From positions 55,060,001 to 55,124,000 of the forward strand of contig CM044320.1 in assembly GCA_024291935.2 (NCBI GenBank): a stretch of DNA of 64,000 nt, read 5' to 3'. Below the pieces are notes generated by a model. The model searched no databases, was not told the origin of the DNA, and saw nothing but the letters and a program-made list of their open reading frames with translations. Origin of the DNA: Okapia johnstoni (Eukaryota > Chordata > Mammalia > Artiodactyla > Giraffidae). Positions 49,101-61,100 of this stretch are shown piece by piece. The position numbers and the translations under genes are program-made. Position 1 is the stretch's first letter. Every line of letters begins with the position of its first letter.

Positions 49101-52100
49101 CTATCCAGGAACTAGATAAAACTTACAGAACTTTCTGTTTCTCTTTTGGAGACCTCATCCCTTTGTTTATAATTGGCTTTTGGTTTTCAGTTCTTAACTT
49201 TGGCAACCAGTCCTCACTTCCACCCCTTACCTCCAACTTCTGCCCCATTCCCAATTGTGGTTTAAACCATGAGTTGGATAAACTAGGTTAATACTTTCCT
49301 AAGGACTAGTTCTACTCAGATCACTGTCTTTTTTGAGATTCATGGTATGTTAGGAACTATGAGAGCGTGGGTCCAGGAGTCAGGCTGTATGGACTCAAGT
49401 ATTTTAACATTCTATCCTAGTTTTTAAAAAAAACATGTCAGACTTTAAGAGACTTTTGTTTGTTGTTAAATAGATAATAGATGTATGGACTTGGTATAAA
49501 ATATAAAAGGTTCAAACGAGTATAAAGGAAACAAAGAAAAAGTCTGTTTTCTGTCCATCCTCCTTATACCTAGTTTGTCTTTCTGGTGGTCATCATTATT
49601 AACTGCTTCTTGTGTATCTTTATAGAGATATTTCTATGTATATTATATCAAACTTTGAAAAATTATTTCCAAAGTCCTTTGTGATTTGTAAAAATAAGCC
49701 TAGATAAAGATTCAACTTGATATAGTTAATGTAAGGCTAGGTGGTTGCCTACATACATTTTATTTTGATCTGAAGATAGACTAGGCACATATACTTTCCA
49801 TATTCTTGGGCTAGGCTACTTCCTTCAAATGTGTAGTGTTGCCAGTATTTATTGTTTGGTGAAACAAAAATATTTCTCTAATGACCACAGGGACAGAATA
49901 TTTTCATGACTTTGAGATTTTAGGCCTTGATGAAACCAGACCTCTAATCTACCAATCTAAGTATTCTTTCTGTGGGTAGTGTAAGGGTGAAGAAGAGGAT
50001 GCTGGTGTTTCCTAACTTCTAAGGGTTTGTGATCTCTGTACATCTGACCAAAATGAAATTGTGTCAAATGATGAAAATAGGGTAAAAGACAAGGTAGGAC
50101 AAAATAAACCCTAGACAGACATTATCTTTTCCTTCATCTTTTCTCTGTCTAAGGCAACTGTTCTCTGGAAGAGAGGCACATACACCTCTGCAAGCTCTGA
50201 AGAGTCAGTGATGCTGTTACCCTTTTTCACTTTGCAATTCCTTCTTCAGCCATATCTCCTGAACACAGCTGATCCACCAGCTAGGCTGAATAGTGGAGGA
50301 GTTTTGTTAGGCAGAGTCACACTCCATGGAGTCTTAGTTGTGTCCCACCCATGTACTGCCTAAGCAATTGGTTGTCATGTTCAGACTTAAGCTGCTTAAC
50401 CTTCAAAGCTCCTTTTCCTGTCCTGGAAATGAAACTTTTTGTCTGTGTTTCCTGGTACATAATGAGATGTTGCCACACTGACATGTACCCACACACCGAT
50501 GGCATAGTTGGTTATTCCTTGGGATACAAGCATCGGCTTTTGCTGCCTAAAAGGGCTGTGCTCCCCATAGAACTGCCCACATATTTCAGTTGAGGGCTCT
50601 TGCTCTGGTTAGTCTATGTAAGCACCAGTCTTATGTAGGTTTTACTCTTAACTTATTTCGTTCACGGTTCAAATGCCTTTGTTTCTTAAATGTTCTGCTT
50701 TGGACTCGACATTACCTGTTCCCAGGGAACTTAGAACTGTCCTCTCCCCAGAAGGGAGACGAAAGGATGTAGGGTCATGTAAAGAACTGTTTTACTCAGC
50801 TCTCTGCTCTGGTTTGGATACTGTCAGTCTTAGGGTTTCCATTACTTGGTTCTGCTTAATAAAAAGTGAAGTGACATACCAAAGGGAATGTTGAAATAAA
50901 ATTAAGACTCAGTTTCTAAGTTTTAGAAGGAAACCAATAACATATTCTCTGCTCTACTTCACAGAGTTGTTGGGAAGATCAAATGAAATCATAAATGTTA
51001 TAGGACTTAAGATACTGTTTAGTTGTTAGACAAAAAGATACAGTACAAGATTCTGCATCAAACTGTGCCTAGAGGAGTAAGGAGGTTCTTTTTCCAGTCT
51101 TGAAGAAAGCAGAGTTTCTCAAGAGTTTCTGGAACGTATCTCCTTGCATCTGAGTCTTTAAGGTAGAATGGTTTGTTCATCATTCACGGCCCCAAAAGAA
51201 AACAGATGGCATACCCAAGCAGAGTAATTTGAGAAAGATGTAATAAAGGGACTATTTACAAAGAGACTTAGGGAAACCAGTGAGAGCAAGCAGAGTACCC
51301 TATGGCCAGCAATTACAGAGCCTACGTTACTCTAGATCTAAAGGGGGAAAGAACTGAGGGAGATTGCCAGAATCTAAGAGTAGCTGTATGGAGAGAACTT
51401 TGGGCCCCACTAGCAGTATGCAGTCAAATCATGGTATTCTGGCAGGGGAAGGAGCTAGGAAAAGAAATATTCTGATCTCATTCTCCTCCTGCCCTTTGAT
51501 ATCCAGCTGGTGTGTATCTGGTTCACCAAACCCAACTGGAACCCGGAGGACAAGGGAGCCTGTTCATACACTCTTTATGGTCAGCTTCCAAGCCACAAAG
51601 CAAGGTGGACAGGAGTGGCAAGCAGATCTGGAAGGGCGAATGGATGGATTCCTGGGCAATAAGTTTGATTGTTTTACTAACTGAGGATTCTTTAGTTATT
51701 TTGACTTAGGGTTTAAAAATGTCGATTTTATACCTAAGACCTCGTTTGAGTATCACCTGGTGTGAATGTGAGTAACTCCCCCTGGCATTAAAGGAATGTG
51801 GAAAACAGATTACTGTTATAGCGGTAAGAGCTGTGAAATAGAAGTGGGGAGGAGATGAGGAGCTGGAGGTGGTATCAGGTTTACTTGAGCTGAGAGGAAG
51901 TAGTGGAAGTGCTGAGAGTCAGATTTTAAGACCAGGTATGTTGGGCAGATCTGTGGTGTGGGTTCTCAGTTGTGGTGAGTAGGGGCTACTCTCCAGTTGC
52001 AGCGCACGGGCTTCTCGTTGCAGTGGCTTCTCTCTTGAGCATGGGCTTTCAGTAGTTGTGACTCCTGGACTCTAGAGTGCAGGCTCAGGTGCACAGGCTT

Positions 52101-55100
52101 AGCTGCTTCGAGGCATGTGGGATCTTACCAGACAGGGGATCGAACTCGTGTCCCCTGCATTGGCAGGCAGATTCTTAACCACTGGACCGCTGGGGAAGTC
52201 CCTCTATGAAATTTTTATAACAACTTTATTGAGATATAATTCCCATGGTGTACAATTCACCCATTTGAATGGTACAATTCAGTGGCTTTTTGTATATTTG
52301 CAGAATCATGCATCCATTACCATACTTTTAGGGCGTTTTTGGTACCAACCCCTCAAAGAAACCTCACTCACACAGCCATCACTTCCCAATTCTTTCATTA
52401 TCCCCCTCTCCTAGCCATAGGTAATCACTCATCTACTTTCTGTTTCTAAAGACATGCCTGTTCTACACACTTCATATAAATGGAATCATAGAGTTGGTGG
52501 TACTTTGTGATTGCCTTCTTTCACTTAGCATGTTTTCAAGGTTCACATCATATCATGTATCTGTATTTCTTTCCTTCTTAAATGACTAATAGGCTCATAT
52601 GTGGATGTACCACATTTTATTCATCCATTTATCAGTTGATGGACATTTGTGTCCACTTTGGGCTATGGTAATGTTGCTACGAAATTCTTGTACAGGTTTT
52701 GCATGGACACATGTTTTCAGTTCTCTTGGGTACATACATAGGGATGGAATTGATGAGTCATGTGATAACTCTGTGTTTAATTATTTTAGGAGCTGCCAAA
52801 CTGTCTCCCAGAGCAGCTGCATCCTTTTACATCCCCACCAGTAGTGTTCGAGGGTTCCAGTTTCTTCACAGCCTCACCAACACTTGTTATTTTTTATTGT
52901 AGCCATCAAAGTTACTTTTGATTAAAGCCATGATCTTTTTATTATAGCCATTCTAGTGGATATGAAGTTGTATCTCATTATGATTTTGGTTTGATTTTCC
53001 CTATGGCTCCCTTCTAAAAGTTTACCATCCTACTCATTTTTCAAGGTGAAACCCAAAACATTTTCTTTGAGAAACTTTTCCCTCAGGAATTGTTTCTTCT
53101 TTCACGTTCTCATACCATTTTGCTTGGATCCCCATAAAAAGCACACACATTTTGTTCTGCTGGTTATCTAGGTTGTATGCTCTGGTTTGTGAATTACTTA
53201 ATGGCTTCTTGTGAAAGTGAAGTCACTCACTTGTCTCCGACTCTTTGTGACCCTATGGACTGTAGCCTTCCAGGCTCCTCCGTCCATGGGATTTTCCAGG
53301 TAAGAATACTGGAGTGGGTTGCCATTTTCTTCTCCAGGGGATCTTCCCGACCCAGGGATTGAACTCAGGTCTCCTGCATTGTAGGCAGCCCCTTTACCCT
53401 CTGAGCCACCAGGGAATCCCAGTGGCTTCTTATGGGTATGTATTTAAATTTATTATGAAATATTTCACTTAGACACTTATTCACCTATGAGTCCCCACTG
53501 CATCAAGCAGAGCTTACACATATTCGGCATTCATATATTTATTGAATGATTCAAATAATGCAAAGGGCCTCATAAGTGAATATTAAAAGGATTGATACTT
53601 TGCAGGGAAAGTGGACTTTATTAGGAGACATGAGAGAACTCAGGAAATAATGTATTTTTAGATAAAATGATCAGATGTGTTATATGTCCCAGAGACCACT
53701 GGCTCCAGAAACTTGCCTTGTGGATCATCAATATCCATATTGTAATAGGAATTTCAGTGTCAGGCCACTGGATTATGTATCTGTGAGACTTTCTTAGGGG
53801 TTTATTAAGATGATACACAGTTAGCAAACCCCCTAAATTTGTTTTACTCCTTTTAGTAAATATCCATGCTTATATTCTGTGCCAGGAACTTAGCTGGGCA
53901 CTAGACATGGGGTGGAGTTTTCTCTGGCTCTGGTGATAATAAAGTTAAGGGCTCAGGATGGGGATAACTTTGATAGCAAATGAATGGATACAGGGTTTGT
54001 GAATTTTCTTAAACCAGGCAAAGTGAACAGTTGATCTGAGAACCTTAGTTTCAGAATAAAGACAGTGTTTTACTTGCATTAGATTTTAATTAGCAAGTAA
54101 CTCATCTGAGTGGATTATTCTCTTACAGATCTGATGAAAATCGCACAGAGTCGGACACGACTGAAGCGAATTAGCAGCAAGTAACTATCGAGGTGGTCAG
54201 AGAGAGGTAGTTCTCAAGATGGTTAGGACCACTCTCTGCCTTCCTCCTAACCTCATATCTCTTCATGCGCTTTCCATGAAAACATCTCTCCAAGTTTTTC
54301 CTGGATCCTTAAGAACTGCTAGGGGAAGCATCAAGTCTGTGAAGACAGAGAATAGCTCAATTTGGGTGAGTTATCTGTATTCTGAAAGGAAGGATTTTAT
54401 CCTTTAATTATAGAACAACTTCATTTTTTTAAACGATTCCAACTTTTAAAAGAATAACTGACAGTTTGTGCTTGCTGTATGCCAAGCCCCGTGTTAAGTA
54501 CCTTATATTCAATAGCTCATTTGTCCTACCTTCTGTGCCTTCTTTCAGCTCTAATGTGTGGCTGTTCACTCTGCCACGGGAGTGGTCTTTCTTGGAAACA
54601 GCCAAGTCCTCCTCATGCTGGTGTTCCCACACACCTTTTACTGAGAGATTCTAGTCTCCAGCCAACCTAAAATTTGCTGTTCTCTGGCATTTGCATTCAG
54701 TCAGTTCACCTTTGCAGTCCAGCCAGTGTTTTCTATTTTGCCTTGGTAACCTGTTGCCCATTGGAGAAGGCACTGGTGACCCACTCCAGTACTCTTGCCT
54801 GGAAAATCCCACGGGCGGAGGAACCTGGTAGGCTGCAGTCCATGGGGTCGCTAAGGGTCGGACATGACTGAGTGACTTCACTTTCACTTTTCACTTTCAT
54901 GCATTGGAGAAGGAAATGGCAACCCACTCCAGTGTTCTTGCCTGGAGAATCGCAGGGACGGAGGAGCCTGGTGGGCTGCTGTCTATGGGGTCGCACAGAG
55001 TCGGACACAACTGATGCAACTTAGCAGCAGCAGCATCAGTAATCCGTTGCCCATAGGCATCTGAGTTTCACTGGAAGATCCAAAGCCATAAAGTCCTTGC

Positions 55101-58100
55101 CCTGAGATTGCCTCCCATCTGTAGGGATCACAACTGAATTTATTCCATTTCCCAGGAATTAGTGCAGTATTCAGTTCAGTTCAGTTCAGTTGCTCAGTCA
55201 TGTCCGACTCTTTGCGACCCCATGCATTGCAGCACGCCAGGCCTCTCTGTCCATCACCAACTCCCGGAGTCCACCCAAATCCATGTCCATCGAGTCGGTG
55301 ATGCCATCCAACCATCTCATCCTCTGTCATACCCTTCTCCTCCCGCCCCCAATCCTACCCAGCATTAGGGTCTTTTCCAATGAGTCAACTCTTCGCATGA
55401 GGTGGCCAAAGTATTGGAGTTTCAGCTTCAACATCAGTCCTTCCAATGAACACCCAGGATTGATCTCTTTTAGGATGGATTGATTGGATCTCCTTGCAGT
55501 CCAAGGGACTCTCAAGAGTCTTCTCCAACACCACAGTTCGAAAGCATCAATTCTTCGGCGCTCAGCTTTCTTCACCGTCCAACTCTCACATCCATACATG
55601 ACCACTGGAAAAACCATAGCCTTGACTAGATGGACTTTTGTTGGCAAAGTAATGTCTCTGCTTTTAAATATGCTATCTAGGTTGGCCATAACCTTCTTTC
55701 CAAGGAGTAAGCGTCTTTTAATTTCATGGCTGCAATCACCATCTGCAGTGATTCTGGAGCCCAAAAAAATAAAGTCTGCCACTGTTTCCACTGTTTCCCC
55801 ATCTATTTCCCATGAAGTGATGGGACCAGATGCCATGATCTTAGTTTTCCAAACGTTGAGCTTTAAGCCAACTTTTTCACTCTCCTCTTTCACCTTCATC
55901 AAGAGGCTCTTTAGTTCTTCTTCACTTTCTGCCATAAGGGTGGTGTCATCCGCATATCTGAGGTTATTGATATTTCTCCCAGCAATCTTGATTCCAGCTT
56001 GTGTTTCTTCCAGCCCAGCGTTTCTCATGATGTACTCTGCATATAAGTTAAATAAGCAGGGTGACAATATACAGCCTTGAGGTACTCCTTTTCCTATTTG
56101 GAACCAGTGCAATATTAGAACTTTCTAAAAGTGCTAATACCTACTCTGTAAGCCTAATTTCTAAGGCGCTGTGTTCACTTTTAGCTAAGAAATCAAATTT
56201 TAAGGCTCTCCAACACTTTACTACGCTTTTCAGGCCTTCCCTGCATAGTATTTCTAAGTTATTTGTTTATTAAATGAATAAAATTAACCAGTATTTATCT
56301 TAAAAGCATTCACATATATGCATCAAGCAGATCACTTCAAATTCTGCAAGTTTGAATTTTTTTCCCAAGTAATTCCAGTAGAGAGCTTCCCTTTTTATTC
56401 CTATTATATAGCAATCTAAATCAATAAGAAAGGAACTTCCTAAAAAATTATGAACACTAATTTAATGAAACAGTAACTTTTAAAAACCAAAGACAGACAA
56501 TGTGACATATACTCTTGGTAAAAATCTGAGAAACAGAATATTAACCCAGAATATTAAACAAAAACAACTTTTAGCCTCCCATTCCCTGTTCCTGTATCAA
56601 CTGCGGCTGCTGCTAAGTTGCTCCAGTTGTGTCCAACTCTGTGCGACCCCATAGACAGCAGTCCACCAGGCTCTGCCGTCCCCGGGATTCTCCAGGCAGG
56701 AATACTGGAGTGGGTTGCCATTTCCTTCTCCTGTATCAACTAAAGATTCTTAAAATAATTGAAAGCACTTGGATTTCCTTGGAAAGTAATATTAAAATGC
56801 ACAATAATATTTCTGCATTACATTTTCATAGATAGTATTAGAAGGAATAGTAAATTGCATATTCTTTCATTCAAAATACGGAAATCTGAAATGTTAAAAC
56901 AAATTTTACAAAATTATAATTGGTTTGTGCTAGGTTTTACCTAGTTTTAACACAAATAGTTATTTTTATTACATACTACATACATTTGAGGGCATAAGAA
57001 ATATATTTTTCTTGATTGTACAAAATGATTCATTGCAAAATGCTTAGATACAGCTCTCTAGGAACATTTCCATGTTCTTATCAGTGATCATAAAGTGGAG
57101 AGAATACATTTTTCAAATTTTTGAGTGTCATTGTAGAGGAAAGTGGGATGGAAGGTGACTGAGATCCAGAGTTTAGGTGACTGGCAAGATCATCCAATTA
57201 GGAGGCTGCAGAGTTATGGATGGGACCCAGGATTTTCTTACCTAAAAATGCTTCAGATTAGTGTACTCAAGAACAAGGGGCTAGGGAATCTAATTAGACT
57301 GTAGACACTTTCAAAACTCAATTAGGTGTGTGTACGGTCCGTTGGTGTTGAGCTTTAACACCTGCCTATTGCCGTAAGTGCCGTGTTCCACCACAATCCC
57401 AGCTTCAGCACACTTGCTATTAGCAGCTAATTCTTTTTTTACAGAGATTCACAAATTGGGAATAAAGTTCTAACCCCTCTTCTTTTCCAGAGTTACAGTG
57501 ATGCTGCATGCTTCTTCCTTTTACTCTCCCACCAAGGGTGGCGTGAGGGATGATAAGGATGTTGCCAGGTAGATCCAATATAGAGATGTGCTTGCCATTT
57601 TCTTTTTCACTTAATTTCACGTTTAACAGTGTATTAACCATTTTGGGAAGAAGTTCTTTATCAGCTCCCTTGAAAAACCACACTAGATCACTAATCCTCT
57701 CTGAACCTCCACCCACTCTGCCTCGATGTCACCCTCGGCCTGGCGCTCTTGCAGCCAGGCGTGCAGGCACTGCTGCAGGAGAGCCTGGGCCTGGGGTGTG
57801 CTGCCACTGTCAGCCGTGGCTCAAGCCGCATGGATATCCCACAGGTTCCAGCCCCGTGCCGCACAGGCCCACCCCTGCAAGTTTGAATTTAACTTCTATT
57901 TTTTTCCTGACCTCCCTTCATGTCTAGTATCTCCTAATTAGTCTCACTACCTTTGGTCTCCTACCCCTCTGAACCAGCTGGGATAATGCAGCCAGTGTTA
58001 GCTTTCTTAAGTATATGTTATCATGTCATTTCTCAGCTTATGATAAACCTAGTAATGTTTCCCAGTCACTTCCAGAATTAAATCTCCTTCATAACATAGC

Positions 58101-61100
58101 TGATGCCTACCCTCTTCTATGGAATAACTTTATGTATTTCTTTGCTACATCCTTTATTTCTAAAGGCAAACTTAATACCATCCCAGGTGTCTTAAGATCC
58201 TAGGCCAAATGTGAGGGTCCTTGCTTTAAAGAGTTCAAATCTTGCTCTTCATTTTCTAGCTTAGGCCCTGACAGAGGACCAGTGCCCTCAGAGGACTATT
58301 TCAGACAAGGAGGAGACAAGGAAGACAATTCTACCCTACCCTTCCCACCCCCAGTAAAAATATCTCAGTCCTCTGTACTCTCATATGTATTACCCTTTTC
58401 TCTTTTACATATATAGGTAAACATGGATCATTAGTTTACTTTAGTTAGTATTCTGTCTCCAAATAGTTTCTTTTGGGAAGCCAAATAAGCTTTACTTAGA
58501 GGCTTGCTTAACTTTATTTCTTAAATTTTCTTGAAAAGAGAGTATTTTTCTGTTTTTTCTCTTTGGAGCCAAACCTGCATAGCAGTTTCAGAGGCTATTT
58601 GGGAACAGCAAGAGAGAAAAAAAAATTTTTTTTTCTGAACTACATTTTTTTTCTGGGAGTTTTTCTGGCCTTTTTTATTAATGACTAAGTCATATTTTTA
58701 GATTATGGCTAAGACCTTACTGTTAAAACCAAGATTATAACCATGGTAGCAAACCAGTAACTTGTTTTTGATTTCTTTCTTTCCTCAATAACCCTTGTGT
58801 TCTTTGGACAGTCCTAGCATCACTAATACTTCCTCTTAGGAATATTCTCTCACATTGGGAAAGGGGATAGATGAACTCTGATTGAGATGAGTGATCTCAC
58901 GTGGTTGTGCTTGGCACCTGATACGATGCTAGTAGAGTTGCTTCTGCTGTCACTGTTACTGCTGGCACCATCATTATCCCCAGGCCTAGACTCGCATACT
59001 GGTTGATTGCTGGGGCGTGAGGGTGCTGCACACCGTCAGCTTGCAGGATCTTAGTTCCCCAACCAGAGATTGAACCCAGCCCCAGCAGTGAAAGCACCGA
59101 GTCCTAACCACTAGACCTCCAGGGAATTCCCTAGAATCTTATGTTTAGAAGAAGCATCTTGGCTTTGTCAGCTAAGAATCAATAATGGCAGTTCTTTAGC
59201 GATGAGGAAAGGCATGTCTTAGCGAATAACCTCTAGCAGTGATCTTCTTATTCTGAACTCAGAAGCAGTCATGATTAGAATATAGGTCATAATCCTCTTG
59301 CCTCTAAATCAGACAGTGCACTTACCATACTAGTGACAATGGGGGAGGTCTTGACCAGTAGTATTTGATTATTATTACATATCTACTAATTCACTGGCGA
59401 TTTCAATATCATTCTTAAGTACTGCCATTTCTAGCACTGGATGTATGACTTTTAGGTTTATTTGCCCTATTTTTGTCTTGTTGTCTGAAAGTTGCTTAAA
59501 AAATACACATGCCTTGCCCTGCACTTGTTGACTGTCACTGCCACCACAGAGGAATACTAATTCATATTCCACCAGCATGTGGATTGTTTTGTATGGAAAA
59601 TCCTAGTATAAGTGCTGGCAAAGAGAGGGGGACAGGGATAGGAAATAGATAGGGTATATCAGGAGCTACAGTAGGTCATGAGTCTTTGGGCCATTCCAGA
59701 ATGTGGTATTGAGTTTCTTCTTCACTGTAGTGTGGGAGCTAAGGAGTAAACAGTGTATTTGCAAGTGGATACAAATGTGTATTTGCACATTTTTTAAGGA
59801 CAGAAATAGGGAAATACTTGCTTCAACATATTTAGCCCGAGCAAAGATTTTTATGTTAAGAGTTTTCTAAAGGTCAGAGGCATGAAATATAAGAGGCACA
59901 TTTTACATTAAGATTATTTGGGGGAAGGTTTCCCTTCTTTGATATTTATGTATCTCTTTTTCTTCTGTTACCACCCCAGTCCCTTACTACCACGCCACCA
60001 AAGAAAAGCAGGTAGGGGAAACCCTGGAGATGAAACTGGCATTTTATAGGGAAGTAATTCCAAATAGATTTGTACTGTAAAGTACTTTAAGCCAAGCTGC
60101 TGCTGCTGCTAAGTCGCTTCAGTCGTGTCCGACTCTGTGCGACCCCATAGACGGTAGCCCACTAGGCTCCCCCATTCCTGGGATTCTCCAGGCAAGAACA
60201 CTGGAGTGGGTTGCCATTTCCTTCTCCAATGCATGAAAGTGAAAAGTGAAAGTGAATTCACTCAGTCATGTCCGACCCTTAGCGACCCCATGGACTAAGC
60301 CAAGAGAGAACTGGAATTTGAGTATGATATAGTAAAGTGTACCACGTTATAGGTAGTTATGCAAATCTGGGGGCTTCCTCAGTGGCTCAACAGTAAAGAA
60401 TCTGCCTGCAATGCAGGAGACTAGGGTTTGATCCCTGGGGTTGGGAAGGTCCCCTGGAAAAGGAAATGGCAACCCATTCCAGTATTCTTGCCTGGAAAAT
60501 CCCATGGACAGAGAAGTCTGGCGGGCTACAGTCCATAGGATTGCGAAAGAGTCGGACATGACTTAGTAACAAATGCAAGTTTAGAGTATTATGAACCATA
60601 TATTTGTATACACTAGAAGCTTGATTAGAGCATAAGGATATAAAATATGCCTGGAAAGAATGAATCCATGTTCCAGTCAACCTGGTAGTTTTTCTCTGAC
60701 AGAAGGACCCCGAAAGTGTAGCAGAGTCTGGTTGTGTGTCCTGGTATCAATAGTGAAAGATTACAAATGTTTCATCCCAAATCCCAGATTTCCTTACCCA
60801 TACTTCATCTAGTATTCATTCATATTTAAACCTTTAAAATATGGTTGTAAAGAACTTATGACTAAACCTCTATTAGCAGAGTAAAAAATTTCATTTCTTA
60901 CTACCTGGCATGATAATTAGTATTTCATTTTACTTGTCAAAGTGTATAATAATTTTCAAACTCTTGCAAGTATTTTTCAGTTTTCATAGTCTATAGTTTT
61001 ATGAATAATTTGTGGTTCAGCGTTTCTATACCTTCTTGATTTGATAAATTACTAGTTCCTTTCTGTCATTTTTGAATAGAACTTAGATTTTTATTAATCT

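Noticed and set aside
57420..57716. Minus-strand 98-codon ORF as a functional DTD2-like gene
   Set aside because: It is the middle segment of a frameshifted processed pseudogene with target-site duplication.
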